In this document: positions 45,476 to 55,503 of the stretch, in pieces
Layout: each line of letters opens with the position of its first letter
Position numbering within the stretch: the first letter of the stretch is position 1
Assembly (NCBI GenBank): GCA_040755395.1
Contig: JBFMAX010000010.1
Location: 90,136 to 148,659, forward strand
Direction of reading: 5' to 3'
Origin: Nitrospirota bacterium
GTDB lineage: Bacteria; Nitrospirota; Nitrospiria; Nitrospirales; Nitrospiraceae
Length of the DNA stretch: 58,524 nucleotides
The notes under the pieces: generated by a model
The model's input: the letters and a program-made list of their open reading frames with translations, nothing else
Databases searched by the model: none
What the model was told of the DNA's origin: nothing
Position numbers and translations under genes: made by a program

Positions 45476-45589
45476 CTAACCTTGCCGCTGTTTGTGTCGC
45501 GGGTTCTCGCACAAGACCCGGACCACGCCCCGACGGCGAACCACCTTGCATTTCGAGCAGATCGGCTTGACGGACGACTTCACTTTCAT
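45476..45589 (-). CDS. rpmJ: 50S ribosomal protein L36
   Basis: Small zinc-type ribosomal protein of 37 aa. Translation gives [20 protein letters not shown] followed by [17 protein letters not shown]. The zinc ligands are Cys11, Cys14, Cys27 and His32, so this is the zinc-binding (C+) paralogue. It lies between infA and rpsM, its normal place. Confidence 0.97.
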   Translation of the reverse strand: MKVKSSVKPICSKCKVVRRRGVVRVLCENPRHKQRQG

Positions 45590-45656
45590 GGTGTTTCATC
45601 AGCTCCTTGTTCCAGAAGCCGAGCCCCTTCATCAAAGCAACCGCCGAGTCGGCGCT

Positions 45657-45875
45657 TCACTTGAATCGATACGTGATTCTTCCTCTCGTCAAGTCGTAGG
45701 GTGATAATTCGACGGTCACTTTGTCACCCGGTAGAATGCGAATGAAGTGCATGCGCATCTTGCCGGAAATATGGGCCAGGATTTTATGACCGTTATCGAG
45801 CTGGACCCGGAACATGGCGTTCGGCAATGTCTCCGCCACCGTTCCCTGTACTTCAATGACGCCTTCTTTGGGCAC
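45657..45875 (-). CDS. infA: Translation initiation factor IF-1
   Basis: OB-fold factor binding the ribosomal A site during initiation. It is 72 aa, the standard length. [39 protein letters not shown] and [15 protein letters not shown] are nearly consensus. It lies 24 nt after map. Confidence 0.98.
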   Translation of the reverse strand: MPKEGVIEVQGTVAETLPNAMFRVQLDNGHKILAHISGKMRMHFIRILPGDKVTVELSPYDLTRGRITYRFK

Positions 45876-45899
45876 GAAGACAAATCCTTCCTTTTACGC

Positions 45900-46649
45900 C
45901 TACAACTTCGTCAGGATTCGAGCTGGGCCGCTGGGCTGAACCGCGATCGTGTGCTCGAAGTGCGCGGACAGGCTCCCGTCTTTGGTCACCGCCGTCCACT
46001 GGTCTTCCAGGATCCGCACCGCGCTCCCACCCATGTTCACCATCGGTTCGATGGCCAGAACCATTCCGTATTGAAGCCGAGGGCCTTGGCCTGGCTTCCC
46101 ATAATTCGGCACCTGCGGCTCTTCATGCAGTTGGCGCCCGATGCCGTGTCCCACAAAATCGGTTACGACGGAGTACCCCGCAGCCTCGACGTGTCGCTGA
46201 ATCGCATGAGAGATATCTGACAGCCGATTGCCGACGACTGCCTGTTCAATGCCGAGGTACAGCGCCTCTTCGGTCACCTTGATGAGCCTCGCCGCCTCCG
46301 GAGAGACGGTTCCGACGGCGAGCGTCATCGCGGCGTCGCCGTAGAACCCCCCAACGATGGCCCCCAAGTCGAGCCCGACAATGTCGCCTTCTTTCAACGG
46401 GCGTTTGGACGGAATGCCGTGCACGACCTGTTCATTCACGGATGCGCAAAGCGTCTTGGGATAGTTCCGGTAACCCTTAAAAGCCGGCCGGCCGCCCCGC
46501 GCTACGATGAACTCTTCCGCAAACCGGTCGAGCTGTTCGGTCGTGACCCCGGGGCGGACCTCCTTTTTCAGTGCTTCCAGGGTTTCAGCGACCAACTTCG
46601 ACGCCTGCGCCATCACCTCGATCTCTTCAGGCGTCTTCAAGATAATCAT
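45900..46649 (-). CDS. map: Methionine aminopeptidase type I
   Basis: Removes the N-terminal Met from nascent proteins. It is 249 aa. The metal ligands are in GLDLGAIVGGFYGDAAMTLA (Asp residues), GHGIGRQLHEEPQVPNYG (His), and the Glu residues of VLAIEPMVNMG and HFEHTIAV. The start overlaps the adk stop by four bases. Confidence 0.97.
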   Translation of the reverse strand: MIILKTPEEIEVMAQASKLVAETLEALKKEVRPGVTTEQLDRFAEEFIVARGGRPAFKGYRNYPKTLCASVNEQVVHGIPSKRPLKEGDIVGLDLGAIVGGFYGDAAMTLAVGTVSPEAARLIKVTEEALYLGIEQAVVGNRLSDISHAIQRHVEAAGYSVVTDFVGHGIGRQLHEEPQVPNYGKPGQGPRLQYGMVLAIEPMVNMGGSAVRILEDQWTAVTKDGSLSAHFEHTIAVQPSGPARILTKL

Positions 46650-47302
46650 GTCACCCCGAGCCCTGCGAGCAGCGCCGTCAACCGTTCATGAACCGACTCC
46701 ACCGAACCCGATCCATCCAGATTCGACAAGAGCCGCTTCTGATCATAATACGCGATAAGCGGCGCCGTTTGCTCTTCATACACCTGCAGCCGGGCTTCGA
46801 TCGTTTCCCTCCGGTCGTCGCTTCGCTGGATCAACTGCTCGCCGCATCGATCGCACACTCCGGGCTTTTTCGAAGGGGCGAAATCCACATGGAACACGGC
46901 CTGACACTGAGGACAACTCCGACGACCGCTCAAACGCTTCACGATCTCTTCGCGCGGCACCTCAAAATTGATCACGCGGTCGATTCGAGTTCCGCTGGCG
47001 TCAAGGATCCTAGCCAACTCTTCCGCTTGAGGCACCGTCCTGGGAAAGCCGTCCAGAAGGAATCCGTTCGCACAGCCCGGTTCCGCCAGCTTCTCGCGCA
47101 CCATCCCGATCACGACCGCATCGGGAACCAGCTTGCCTTCGTCCATCGCGCTCTTTGCGGCGAGTCCCAGCGGCGTCTTGTTCTTGACCGCTTCCCGAAG
47201 CAGGTCCCCGGTCGAGATCTTCGGCCGATGGAACCGGGCCGCCACGCGATCTGCCTGCGTCCCTTTGCCCACTCCCGGAGCGCCGAGAAAGACCAGCCGC
47301 AT
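46646..47302 (-). CDS. adk: Adenylate kinase (zinc-lid form)
   Basis: Interconverts ATP, AMP and ADP. It is 218 aa. The P-loop GAPGVGKGTQAD is at residues 7-18, FLLDGFPRTVPQAE is the AMP-site motif, and the LID carries SCPQCQAVFHVDFAPSKKPG then VCDRCG, a four-Cys zinc site. It lies between secY and map. Confidence 0.98.
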   Translation of the reverse strand: MRLVFLGAPGVGKGTQADRVAARFHRPKISTGDLLREAVKNKTPLGLAAKSAMDEGKLVPDAVVIGMVREKLAEPGCANGFLLDGFPRTVPQAEELARILDASGTRIDRVINFEVPREEIVKRLSGRRSCPQCQAVFHVDFAPSKKPGVCDRCGEQLIQRSDDRRETIEARLQVYEEQTAPLIAYYDQKRLLSNLDGSGSVESVHERLTALLAGLGVT

Positions 47303-47311
47303 GGCGCGCGT

Positions 47312-48625
47312 TCACCCGCTCCGCCCTCTGAGGCGCCCTTTGGCCAGGAATCCCTCATAGTTGCGCATGAGCATGTGGGACTCGATCTGTTGCGCGGTAT
47401 CCAGTCCTACCCCGATCACAATGAGCAGCGATGTGCCGCCGAAGTAGAACGGCACGTTCAGCTTATAAATAAGGAATTCGGGAATCACGCAGACCGTCGC
47501 CAAATAGATCGATCCCGCGAACGTGATACGGGTCAGCACCTTGTAGATATAGTCCGAGGTCCGCTGTCCGGGCCGAATTCCGGGAATAAACCCACCGTAC
47601 TTCTTCATGTTGTCGGCCATATCGACCGGATTCAACACAACGGCCGTGTAGAAAAAACAAAAGAAAATGATCAAGCCGACATACAGAACCGTGTAGAGCA
47701 GCGAACCTGGAGCAAGCTGCGCCCCCAATGATTTGATCCACGGCGTTTCGAAAAACCCGGCGATCGTCGCTGGAAAGGCAATGATTGACGACGCGAAGAT
47801 CGGCGGAATCACCCCGGCCGTGTTGATTTTGAGCGGAATATGCGTGCTTTGTCCCCCGTAGACCCGTCGCCCGATCACCCGCTTGGCGTATTGCACCGGG
47901 ATCTTTCGGCGCCCGCTTTCCAAAAACACGATGGCCGCGACGACGGCCAGCATGATGACCGCCAAGGCGACCAGCAATATGAAGCTCAACTGACCGACCT
48001 TGTACAGATCGAACGTCTGCGCCACCGCGCTGGGGAGGCGCGCGACGATACCTGCGAAAATGATGAGCGAGATGCCGTTCCCGATCCCCCGCTCGGTGAT
48101 CTGCTCGCCCAGCCACATCAGGAACCCGGTCCCGGCCGTAAGAGTGATCACCGTCATCAGCCGGAACGGCCAGCCGGGATTCAACACAAACGCGCCCTGG
48201 TTCATCCCTTCCAGGCCGATCGCGATCCCGAACCCCTGAATCATGGCGATTCCGACCGTGCCGAATCTGGTGTACTGAATGATCTTCTTTCGTCCCCGTT
48301 CGCCTTCCTTGGCCAGCTTGGACAAATGGGGAATCACCACCGTCAGGAGCTGGAGGATGATCGACGCGCTGATGTAAGGCATGATACCCAACGCGAAGAT
48401 CGTCAACCGGGACAACGCCCCTCCTGAAAAAATATCCAAGAATCCCAGTAGCGAACCGCCTTTTTCGACGAGGAACTTCGCCAGCTCATCGTTGTTGATG
48501 CCCGGCGTGGGGATATGCGCGCCGACTCGGTAGACGATGAGCATCCCGAGCGTGAAGAGGATCCGGGTGCGCAGTTCGGGAATCTTGAAGATATTCTGAA
48601 AACTGGTCAGGAGTCGCTCAAACAC
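47312..48625 (-). CDS. secY: Protein translocase subunit SecY
   Basis: Central channel of the Sec translocon. It is 437 aa with ten predicted membrane helices. Diagnostic blocks are RVGAHIPTPGIN, LGIMPYISASIILQLLTVVI, RGIGNGISLIIFAGI and YIYKVLTRITFAGSIYL. The start is GTG and overlaps the rplO stop by eight bases. Confidence 0.98.
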   Translation of the reverse strand: MFERLLTSFQNIFKIPELRTRILFTLGMLIVYRVGAHIPTPGINNDELAKFLVEKGGSLLGFLDIFSGGALSRLTIFALGIMPYISASIILQLLTVVIPHLSKLAKEGERGRKKIIQYTRFGTVGIAMIQGFGIAIGLEGMNQGAFVLNPGWPFRLMTVITLTAGTGFLMWLGEQITERGIGNGISLIIFAGIVARLPSAVAQTFDLYKVGQLSFILLVALAVIMLAVVAAIVFLESGRRKIPVQYAKRVIGRRVYGGQSTHIPLKINTAGVIPPIFASSIIAFPATIAGFFETPWIKSLGAQLAPGSLLYTVLYVGLIIFFCFFYTAVVLNPVDMADNMKKYGGFIPGIRPGQRTSDYIYKVLTRITFAGSIYLATVCVIPEFLIYKLNVPFYFGGTSLLIVIGVGLDTAQQIESHMLMRNYEGFLAKGRLRGRSG

Positions 48626-49067
48626 TGCGGATAACCTCAGCTCTCCCCCCAGCCGCTTGAATCTTTGCCTCCGCTGATTTGCTGAACCTGTGGGCCTGCA
48701 CGACCATGGGACGACCGACTTCGCCGAGGCCGAGAATCTTGACCGGCAGATGTTTGCGTTTGATCAGCCCGGCGCGGGTCAGCACTTCCGGAGTGATGGG
48801 ATCGACCGCACCGAGACCGGCCAGCGATTTTAAGTTCACGACGGCATATTCCTGTCGGAATGGATTCGTAAACCCGTACTTGGGCAATCGGCGAACCAAC
48901 GGCATCTGCCCGCCTTCGAATCCGGGACGTTTGCCTCCGCCGGATCGCGCCAATAATCCCTTGTGTCCCTTGGTCGCGGTCTTTCCGTGACCCGAGCCCG
49001 GACCACGGCCGATCCGCTTCCGACGCTTTTTCGCTCCGCGAGGCGGAGCCAGTTCATGCAGCTTCAT
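48618..49067 (-). CDS. rplO: 50S ribosomal protein L15
   Basis: Large-subunit assembly protein, 149 aa. [34 protein letters not shown] and the GFEGGQMPLVRRLPKYGF motif are canonical. It overlaps rpmD by four bases. Confidence 0.98.
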   Translation of the reverse strand: MKLHELAPPRGAKKRRKRIGRGPGSGHGKTATKGHKGLLARSGGGKRPGFEGGQMPLVRRLPKYGFTNPFRQEYAVVNLKSLAGLGAVDPITPEVLTRAGLIKRKHLPVKILGLGEVGRPMVVQAHRFSKSAEAKIQAAGGRAEVIRSV

Positions 49068-49273
49068 TGTGGACGCACATCCAGTAAATAACCGACCTTC
49101 TGAATCATCCCTCGCACCTGCGGCGTGTTAGGATGCTGAACGGACTGACGCAATCTGCGAAGCCCAAGCCCCCGCAGCACCAAACGGTGGCGCTGAGGCG
49201 TGCCGATCGGGCTCCGTTTCAACGTGATCGTCAATCCTCGGCTGGAGGACCCGACTTGCTTCGAGGAACTCAT
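49064..49273 (-). CDS. rpmD: 50S ribosomal protein L30
   Basis: Small large-subunit protein, 69 aa. It starts with a Ser-rich stretch ([14 protein letters not shown]) before the L30 core [20 protein letters not shown] and [20 protein letters not shown]. It overlaps rpsE and rplO by four bases each. Confidence 0.95.
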   Translation of the reverse strand: MSSSKQVGSSSRGLTITLKRSPIGTPQRHRLVLRGLGLRRLRQSVQHPNTPQVRGMIQKVGYLLDVRPQ

Positions 49274-49782
49274 GCCACACTCGCCTTCTGATCAAGGTCG
49301 GAAGACGGAGCACGGCGAAGGCGTAGAACCTGCTCCGGATCCCGGAGCTGCTGCAGACCGTTGAGCGTCGCGCGGACGGTGTTGAAAGGATTCCCGCGGC
49401 CGAGCGTCTTGGCGATGATATTGTGGGCGCCGACGAGTTCCACCACCGCCCGAACGGCCCCTCCCGCGATGATGCCGGTGCCTTCAGCGGCAGGCTTGAG
49501 CAACACGTGCTCTCCGCCGAACAAGCCGTGGACCTCGTGCGGAATGGTCCCATCCTTCAACGGCACCTGCACGAGATGTTTCTTGGCCTGCTCGACGGCC
49601 TTCGAAATCGCAACGGGCACTTCGGCGGCCTTGCCTTTCCCGACGCCGACCCAGCCCTGACCGTCCCCGACCACCACGAGCGCACAGAAATTGAAACGTT
49701 TGCCGCCTTTGACCACCTTGGCCACACGGTTGATGAACACCACCTTGTCTTTGAGGCTGAGATCTTCAGGATTGACCCGCAC
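49270..49782 (-). CDS. rpsE: 30S ribosomal protein S5
   Basis: Small-subunit protein involved in decoding accuracy, 170 aa. [20 protein letters not shown] is the start of the RNA-binding domain. [20 protein letters not shown] and [20 protein letters not shown] are typical. The start codon is GTG. Confidence 0.97.
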   Translation of the reverse strand: MRVNPEDLSLKDKVVFINRVAKVVKGGKRFNFCALVVVGDGQGWVGVGKGKAAEVPVAISKAVEQAKKHLVQVPLKDGTIPHEVHGLFGGEHVLLKPAAEGTGIIAGGAVRAVVELVGAHNIIAKTLGRGNPFNTVRATLNGLQQLRDPEQVLRLRRAPSSDLDQKASVA

Positions 49783-49808
49783 GAAAGCCGTTCCCTCCCT
49801 TGCAAACG

Positions 49809-50168
49809 TTAAAACTTCAACCCGCCTTCTCTCGACGCTTCCGCCAAGGCCTTGATTCGACCGTGATAGAGCCGGCCGCCCCGGTCGAAGACGACCGCGT
49901 GGACTTTCGCCGCCTTGGCCCGCTCGGCCAACAGCTTACCGACGGCCTTTGCCGCCGCGGTCGTTCCGCCCGACTTCAACGACGTTCTCAGGGCCGGATC
50001 GAGGCTCGACGCGGAGACGATCGTGTGACCTTTGAGATCGTCGATGATTTGGGCGTAGATGTGCGACCTGCTCCGAAAGACGTTCAGCCGAGGACGCTCC
50101 TGGGTGCCGAACACCCGCTTGCGCACGCGCTGCTTGCGGCGCTCGAGCTGTCGCTTCTTGTCGATCAT
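49809..50168 (-). CDS. rplR: 50S ribosomal protein L18
   Basis: 5S rRNA-binding protein, 119 aa. [40 protein letters not shown] and the terminal [16 protein letters not shown] are canonical. Confidence 0.98.
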   Translation of the reverse strand: MIDKKRQLERRKQRVRKRVFGTQERPRLNVFRSRSHIYAQIIDDLKGHTIVSASSLDPALRTSLKSGGTTAAAKAVGKLLAERAKAAKVHAVVFDRGGRLYHGRIKALAEASREGGLKF

Positions 50169-50176
50169 GCCAGCCT

Positions 50177-50713
50177 CTACTTCCCGGTCTTGCCTTCCTT
50201 CTTGCGCAGCACTTCGCCGGCGTATCGAATGCCCTTTTGCTTGTAGACATCGGGAGGCTTGATCGCGCGAATGTTTGCCGCGATCTGACCGACCTTGCGC
50301 TTATCCGTTCCTCGAACCGTGATGAGCGTCTGCTTGTCGACCTTCACCTCGATTCCAGGAGGAATGGGAAACGTGACAGGGTTGACATAGCCGACGTTAA
50401 ACATCACCGTCTGCCCCTGAACCTGCGCCTTGTAGCCGACACCGGTGATCTCCAACGACCGCTCATAACCCTTGGTCACCCCGACAATCATGTTGTTCAA
50501 TTCAGCCCGGACCAACCCATGAAGCGCGCGGACTTTCCGATCATCGCTCGTACGGCCGACCAATACCTGCCCGTCGGCAACCGACACGCCGATGCCCGGA
50601 GTCACAGGCCACTCCAATTTCCCCAACGGCCCCTTCACCGACACCACTCCGTCGTCGACCTTGACCTCGACGCCCGAAGGAACCGGGATCGGCTTTCGTC
50701 CTATCCGTGACAT
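50177..50713 (-). CDS. rplF: 50S ribosomal protein L6
   Basis: Large-subunit protein near the factor-binding site, 178 aa. [19 protein letters not shown] starts the first of two L6 repeats. [17 protein letters not shown] and the C-terminal [15 protein letters not shown] are typical. Confidence 0.98.
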   Translation of the reverse strand: MSRIGRKPIPVPSGVEVKVDDGVVSVKGPLGKLEWPVTPGIGVSVADGQVLVGRTSDDRKVRALHGLVRAELNNMIVGVTKGYERSLEITGVGYKAQVQGQTVMFNVGYVNPVTFPIPPGIEVKVDKQTLITVRGTDKRKVGQIAANIRAIKPPDVYKQKGIRYAGEVLRKKEGKTGK

Positions 50714-50743
50714 ATCAGACCTGGACAGCTTCCGCCTGGAGAG

Positions 50744-51139
50744 TTACCACACAGAGCACAGGACTTCTCCGCCAATGCCAGTCCGCCGGGATTGCTGATC
50801 GGTCATCAACCCTTTGGACGTCGAAATGATGGACAAGCCGATCCCGTTCCGAACCTTGGGAATCCCCTGCTTTCCGACATAGACTCGCCTGCCGGGCTTG
50901 CTGATCCGCTTCATGCCGGTGATCATCGGCTGGTCTTCCCCGAGATACCGCAACTGCACGCGCAAGGCCGGATGGCCATCCACCGTCTCCTCCTCGAAAC
51001 CACGAATGAAGCCTTCAGCCTGCAGGATCTTCAGAATTTCGCGCTTTAACCTCGACGCCGGGACGGACACCGTCTCATGACGACGTCGCGCGCCGTTCTG
51101 AATTCTGATCAAGAGATCCGCGATGGGATCGGTCACCAT
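50744..51139 (-). CDS. rpsH: 30S ribosomal protein S8
   Basis: 16S rRNA-binding protein and common autoregulator of the spc operon, 131 aa from the ATG at 51139 (MVTDPIADLLIRIQNG). The codons before it add nothing conserved, and GTGGAG precedes that ATG. The C-terminus has the conserved GLMTDQQSRRTGIGGEVLCSVW. Confidence 0.97.
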   Translation of the reverse strand: MVTDPIADLLIRIQNGARRRHETVSVPASRLKREILKILQAEGFIRGFEEETVDGHPALRVQLRYLGEDQPMITGMKRISKPGRRVYVGKQGIPKVRNGIGLSIISTSKGLMTDQQSRRTGIGGEVLCSVW

Positions 51140-51159
51140 ATCATTGCACTCCACGGACG

Positions 51160-51242
51160 CGACTGCGGAATTCCGAATGCCGGATGCTGGGTTTCCGATC
51201 CGGCGAATTCATAATTCCACATTCATAATTCCTAATTTTCAT
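51160..51242. repeat. ATTCATA heptamer array between rpsN and rpsH
   Basis: The gap reads as GAATTCC/GAATGCC-like words, then ATTCATA, ATTCCAC, ATTCATA, ATTCCTA, ATTTCAT in period 7. It interrupts the otherwise tight spc operon. Confidence 0.65.
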
Positions 51243-51258
51243 TTGACCGCCGGGCCGT

Positions 51259-51444
51259 CTACCAACTGGCCTTCCGTACGCCTGGGATTTCTCCGCGCAG
51301 GCTTCGAAAGCGGAAGCAGATCCTGCACATCTGAAAACGACGCAGAAATCCTCTCACCCGTCCGCAAAGCGGGCATCGGTTGTACGCTCTGGCGGCAAAC
51401 TTTGGTTTTGCCGCCGCCTTCAACTTCAACGCCTTTCGAGCCAC
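51259..51444 (-). CDS. rpsN: 30S ribosomal protein S14 type Z
   Basis: 61-aa zinc-binding S14. The ligands are Cys24, Cys27, Cys40 and Cys43 in [20 protein letters not shown] then IC. It ends in the canonical [11 protein letters not shown]. It lies between rplE and rpsH. Confidence 0.97.
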   Translation of the reverse strand: MARKALKLKAAAKPKFAARAYNRCPLCGRVRGFLRRFQMCRICFRFRSLRGEIPGVRKASW

Positions 51445-51509
51445 CTTCGACTCCGTGGTTATGGTTGAGCGAAAACCTCGCGGGTGGCTATTGCCCTCTC
51501 GCCGCCGGC

Positions 51510-52166
51510 CTATGCTCTGAACGGCATCCCGAGGTGACGCAGCAACGCCTTGCCCTCGTCGTTGGTTCGAGCCGTCGTCACGATCGTGATGTCCATGCCG
51601 TGGATGGACATCACGTCATCGTATTTGATCTCGGGGAAAATCAACTGTTCCTTCAGCCCCAACGTGTAGTTCCCGCGCCCGTCGAACGATTTCGGGGACA
51701 CCCCGCGAAAATCCCTGATGCGAGGCAACGCAAGACTCACAAGGCGGTCGAAAAACTCGTACATGCGCCGGCTCCGCAAGGTCACCTTCGCGCCGATGGG
51801 CATCCCCTGGCGGAGTTTGAACCCCGCGATCGCCTTTTTGGCCCGCGTGACGACAGGCTTCTGCCCGGAGATCACCGCCAACTCGCTTACGGCGCTCTCC
51901 AGCAGCTTGACATTTTGAATTGCCTCTCCCATGCCGACGTTCAAGACGATCCGCTCCAACCGCGGCACCTGCATCGGATTCTCGTAGCCGAATTCCTTCA
52001 TCAAGGCAGGCACCACCTGGTTGCGATAGACCTCCCGAAGCCGCGGCTCAAACTTCGACTCGCTCTCCGACTCGCCGGCGGGCGTGACGACCGGAGCGGC
52101 TTCCTTTTTCCCCGGAGCCTTGCGAGCCGGCGTCTTTCCGCCGCGGCCTTTTTCCACCTTTGCCAT
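51510..52166 (-). CDS. rplE: 50S ribosomal protein L5 with N-terminal extension
   Basis: 5S rRNA-binding protein. The product is 218 aa, versus about 180 in the family. The first 38 residues ([20 protein letters not shown], then an Ala/Glu/Ser-rich stretch) are an added low-complexity tail before the normal start [20 protein letters not shown]. The core motifs [27 protein letters not shown] and [20 protein letters not shown] are intact. No better internal start is visible. Confidence 0.96.
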   Translation of the reverse strand: MAKVEKGRGGKTPARKAPGKKEAAPVVTPAGESESESKFEPRLREVYRNQVVPALMKEFGYENPMQVPRLERIVLNVGMGEAIQNVKLLESAVSELAVISGQKPVVTRAKKAIAGFKLRQGMPIGAKVTLRSRRMYEFFDRLVSLALPRIRDFRGVSPKSFDGRGNYTLGLKEQLIFPEIKYDDVMSIHGMDITIVTTARTNDEGKALLRHLGMPFRA

Positions 52167-52186
52167 TCCGTCTTTCCCTCAAAATC

Positions 52187-52516
52187 TTACTCGACCAACT
52201 CTTTCGACTTCTTGCTGAACCTGGCACGGCGCCCGTCTTCCAGCACTCTCACGCCCAGCCTCGCCGGCTTTTGGGTCACGGGACACAGATACATCACGTT
52301 GGAGATGGCCATCGGGGCTTCCTTCTCGATGATCCCCCCCTGCCTCACCTTCTGATTGGGCTTGGTGTGCCGCTTGATGATGTTCAGCTTTTCGACGACG
52401 ACTTTGCCCGCAACCGGGTCGACGGACAGGACCTTCCCGGTCTTGCCCCGTTCTCGCCCGGCGATGACCATCACGAGGTCGCCTTTGCGGATTCTGGATT
52501 TGTTCATGGCATGCAC
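52187..52516 (-). CDS. rplX: 50S ribosomal protein L24
   Basis: Assembly-initiator protein of the large subunit, 109 aa. The KOW motif is KGDLVMVIAGRERGKTGKVL, followed by KLNIIKRHTKPNQKVRQGGI. Confidence 0.97.
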   Translation of the reverse strand: MHAMNKSRIRKGDLVMVIAGRERGKTGKVLSVDPVAGKVVVEKLNIIKRHTKPNQKVRQGGIIEKEAPMAISNVMYLCPVTQKPARLGVRVLEDGRRARFSKKSKELVE

Positions 52517-52536
52517 AGTCGTTCCTACCGATCTTC

Positions 52537-52905
52537 CTACAGCACTTCAGGCGCGAGCGAAATGATCTTCATGAACTTTTTCCACCGCAGTTCCCGCGCG
52601 ACCGGGCCGAAAATGCGCGTGCCGATCGGTTCGCCCTGAGCGTTGATCAACACGCAGGCGTTGCGATCAAACTTGATGTAGGATCCGTCTTCCCGGCGGA
52701 CTTCTTTGGTGGTTCGCACAATGACGGCGCGGCTGACGTCGCCCTTCTTCACGCTGGCCTGCGGAATGGCCTCTTTCACCGTGACCACCACGACATCGCC
52801 GAGCGAACCGTACCGCCGCTTGGAACCGCCGAGCACGTGGAAGCACATGACCTGCTTGGCGCCAGAGTTGTCCGCCACGTCCATGTAGGTGTAATTCTGA
52901 ACCAT
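52537..52905 (-). CDS. rplN: 50S ribosomal protein L14
   Basis: Large-subunit interface protein, 122 aa. It has [40 protein letters not shown] and the terminal [12 protein letters not shown], all canonical. Confidence 0.98.
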   Translation of the reverse strand: MVQNYTYMDVADNSGAKQVMCFHVLGGSKRRYGSLGDVVVVTVKEAIPQASVKKGDVSRAVIVRTTKEVRREDGSYIKFDRNACVLINAQGEPIGTRIFGPVARELRWKKFMKIISLAPEVL

Positions 52906-53027
52906 AATGATTTGATGATTTCGTGATTTTTATGACCGACTTAATTCGCCCAATCACCAGACCAACACATCATACTCGTTTGGTGACGCTCACTTCGCCA
53001 GATCGCCAATTCACCAATTCTGACTTT
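52906..53027. repeat. Octamer-like repeat gap between rpsQ and rplN
   Basis: This 122-bp gap holds TGATTTGA/TGATTTCG/TGATTTTT-like words at its low end and TCGCCAGA, TCGCCAAT, TCACCAAT at its high end. No gene is encoded. It is long for this operon. Confidence 0.55.
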
Positions 53028-53297
53028 CTACCCTTCCGGTTGTCCCTTTTCCATGACCTGCACGACCCTGAAGTGCTTGTGCCGGCTGATGGGCCTGGTC
53101 TCGATCAGTTTGACGCGATCACCGATCTTGCACATATTGTTTTCATCGTGAGCCTTGAGCTTGCTCACGCGACGAATCACTTTTTTGTAGACGGGATGAA
53201 TCACGGAACGTTCGACCGCTACGACAACGGTCTTCTGCATTTTGCTGCTGATGACGTTTCCAAACCACTCACGGCGTTTCTTGGTGCGCTCTGCCAT
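53028..53297 (-). CDS. rpsQ: 30S ribosomal protein S17
   Basis: 16S rRNA-binding OB-fold protein, 89 aa. It has GNVISSKMQKTVVVAVERSV, YKKVIRRVSKLKAHDENNMC and RPISRHKHFRVVQVMEKG. Confidence 0.97.
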   Translation of the reverse strand: MAERTKKRREWFGNVISSKMQKTVVVAVERSVIHPVYKKVIRRVSKLKAHDENNMCKIGDRVKLIETRPISRHKHFRVVQVMEKGQPEG

Positions 53298-53303
53298 GAT
53301 CGC

Positions 53304-53525
53304 TTATCCTTTAGCCCGAGCCGATGCTCCGGTCTGCTCCGCGGCCAATTCGCGCAGCACGGTCTTGACTCGGGCGATCTCCCGCCTGGTTTTCCGAACC
53401 TGCATGGGATTCTCGATGCGCCCTGTGCCGAGTTGGAACCGCAGATTGAAGAGCTCCTGCTTGAGTTGCTTTTCCTTCTCCACCAACTCGGCAGCCGTCA
53501 ACTGCCTGAGCTCCTTCATTTCCAT
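53304..53525 (-). CDS. rpmC: 50S ribosomal protein L29
   Basis: Two-helix protein at the tunnel exit, 73 aa. [20 protein letters not shown] and [20 protein letters not shown] are canonical. Confidence 0.97.
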   Translation of the reverse strand: MEMKELRQLTAAELVEKEKQLKQELFNLRFQLGTGRIENPMQVRKTRREIARVKTVLRELAAEQTGASARAKG

Positions 53526-53547
53526 GATCGATCGTGCTCCGTTGCGG

Positions 53548-53961
53548 CTAGAACTGCCCGCGCGTCACAAACTTGGTCGCGACGGGCAGCTTGTGCGCAG
53601 CCAATCGCAGGGCTTCCTGCGCGACTTCCGGCGTCACGCCGTCCATTTCGTACAGGATGCGGCCGGGCTTCACAACAGCCACCCAAAACTCGGGATTGCC
53701 CTTGCCCTTCCCCATTCGGGTTTCAGCCGGTTTTTTCGTGATCGGCTTGTCCGGGAAAATTCTGGTCCACACTTGGCCGCCGCGCTTCACATGCCTCGTG
53801 ATGGCGATGCGCGCGGCCTCGATTTGCCGACTCGTAATCCACCCGGGCTCGAGCGCTTTGAGGCCGAACTCTCCAAGGGTGATCTGCCCTCCGCGGTAAG
53901 CCTTTCCCCGCATCCGGCCTTTCTGCATCTTTCTGAACTTAACCTTCTTCGGTGCTAGCAC
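53548..53961 (-). CDS. rplP: 50S ribosomal protein L16
   Basis: Large-subunit protein close to the A site, 137 aa. [20 protein letters not shown] and [20 protein letters not shown] are diagnostic. Confidence 0.98.
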   Translation of the reverse strand: MLAPKKVKFRKMQKGRMRGKAYRGGQITLGEFGLKALEPGWITSRQIEAARIAITRHVKRGGQVWTRIFPDKPITKKPAETRMGKGKGNPEFWVAVVKPGRILYEMDGVTPEVAQEALRLAAHKLPVATKFVTRGQF

Positions 53962-54024
53962 ACAGTCCTCTCAACGTTGACCGATCCCCCGCCGACCCGA
54001 GGTTGAGCGGGCGACTCGCACAGA

Positions 54025-54693
54025 TCACACGAGACGTCGCTCGATTCCACTGCTTCCCTTTTGCTGAGAGGGAAGCAGTTCGCCCTTGTAGATCCAGGTC
54101 TTCACACCTATCTGCCCCATCGTGGTATGGGCTTCCGCAAACCCGTAATCGATTTCCGCCCGCAACGTGTGGAGAGGAACCCGCCCCTCTCGATACCACT
54201 CCGTCCGTGCGATTTCCGCTCCGCCCAACCGGCCAGCGACCATAATTTTGATCCCCTGAGCCCCGAGGCGAAGGGCGGACTGAACGCTCCGCTTCATCGC
54301 CCGACGGAACGCCACTCGCTTTTCCAATTGCATCGCGATGTTTTCGCTGACAAGCTGCGCGTCCAATTCAGGCTTCTTGATTTCTTTGACCGTGATGTAG
54401 ACCTGTCCTCCGTATTGTTTTTCCAAGGCGGCTTTGAGCTTATCGATCTCCGCACCTTTTCGACCGATAATGATCCCCGGTCTGGCCGTGTGAATGATGA
54501 CCCGCGTCTGATCCCCCGACCGCTCGATTTCCACCTTCGACACGCCGGCATGGTAGAGCTTTTCCTTGACCATTCGGCGGATCTTGATGTCCTGGTGGAG
54601 AAGTTTGGCGAACTCTTTTCCCGCAAACCAACGGGAACTCCAGGTGTAGTTGTACCCCAGCCGATACCCTACCGGGTGTGTTTTCTGTCCCAT
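54025..54693 (-). CDS. rpsC: 30S ribosomal protein S3
   Basis: Small-subunit head protein at the mRNA entry, 222 aa. [20 protein letters not shown], the KH-domain [20 protein letters not shown] and the C-terminal [20 protein letters not shown] are clear. Confidence 0.98.
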   Translation of the reverse strand: MGQKTHPVGYRLGYNYTWSSRWFAGKEFAKLLHQDIKIRRMVKEKLYHAGVSKVEIERSGDQTRVIIHTARPGIIIGRKGAEIDKLKAALEKQYGGQVYITVKEIKKPELDAQLVSENIAMQLEKRVAFRRAMKRSVQSALRLGAQGIKIMVAGRLGGAEIARTEWYREGRVPLHTLRAEIDYGFAEAHTTMGQIGVKTWIYKGELLPSQQKGSSGIERRLV

Positions 54694-54746
54694 ACGGTTT
54701 GTATGTCCCTCGCGTGTCGATTGAAATGCCGTCGCGTCGTCGCCAG

Positions 54747-55100
54747 CTATTTCGCCCGGCCAGCCACAGGTGCGGCGACCACAATGGTGATGTGGCTCGT
54801 CCGTTTATGCACCGCATTGGCTCGCCCCATAGAACGGGCCCTGAACCTTTTATAGATAGGCCCCCCGTCGACATAAGCCCTGGAGACCCACATCGCCTCG
54901 CTGTCGCCCAGTTCCTTCTGCTCCGCATTCGCGACAGCCGACCGCAGGACCTTTTCCACCACCCTCGCCGCGGCGCGCGGAGTATGCTTCAGGAGCGCGA
55001 GCGCCATCGGAACTTGCTGTCCGCGGATCAAGTCGACAACCACCCGCGCCTTGCGGGGCGGAACCCGCGTAAATCTCAGAACTGCCTTCGCCTCTGCCAC
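54747..55100 (-). CDS. rplV: 50S ribosomal protein L22
   Basis: Large-subunit tunnel protein. From the GTG at 55100 it is 117 aa ([20 protein letters not shown]). That start has GAGGTGG just upstream, while the longer frame starts at [15 protein letters not shown] and [20 protein letters not shown] are typical. Confidence 0.96.
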   Translation of the reverse strand: MAEAKAVLRFTRVPPRKARVVVDLIRGQQVPMALALLKHTPRAAARVVEKVLRSAVANAEQKELGDSEAMWVSRAYVDGGPIYKRFRARSMGRANAVHKRTSHITIVVAAPVAGRAK

Positions 55101-55134
55101 ATCCACCTCGTTAAATGTCAAACGGTAATCGTCA

Positions 55135-55196
55135 CCCGCCAGAGACCAGCTTGTCCAGGTCTCGCGTTTACCGTTTCGCGCTTTACGTTTAACGTC
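55135..55196. repeat. TTTACCG heptamer array between rpsS and rplV
   Basis: Words TTTACCG, TTTCGCG, CTTTACG, TTTAACG run in tandem at about 55167-55194. Confidence 0.6.
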
Positions 55197-55484
55197 TCAT
55201 TTCAGCGGAACAGCCTTCTCGGTCTTCGCCGCTCCATGTCCCTTAAAGAACCGGGTCGGAGCAAACTCCCCCAACTTGTGGCCGACCATGTTCTCCGTCA
55301 CGAACACCGGAATGAACTTCTTGCCGTTATGCACGGCGAACGTGTGGCCGATCATGTCCGGGATCACCGTTGAACGCCGCGACCACGTCTTAATAATCTT
55401 GCGCTCCCTGGTCTGGTTCATCTGCTCTACCTTCTTGAGCAGATGGGCGTCCACGAAGGCCCCCTTGCTTACCGATCTGGGCAT
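55197..55484 (-). CDS. rpsS: 30S ribosomal protein S19
   Basis: Small-subunit head protein, 95 aa. [40 protein letters not shown] and [18 protein letters not shown] are canonical. Confidence 0.98.
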   Translation of the reverse strand: MPRSVSKGAFVDAHLLKKVEQMNQTRERKIIKTWSRRSTVIPDMIGHTFAVHNGKKFIPVFVTENMVGHKLGEFAPTRFFKGHGAAKTEKAVPLK

Positions 55485-55503
55485 CGCGTTCTCCTACAAC
55501 GGA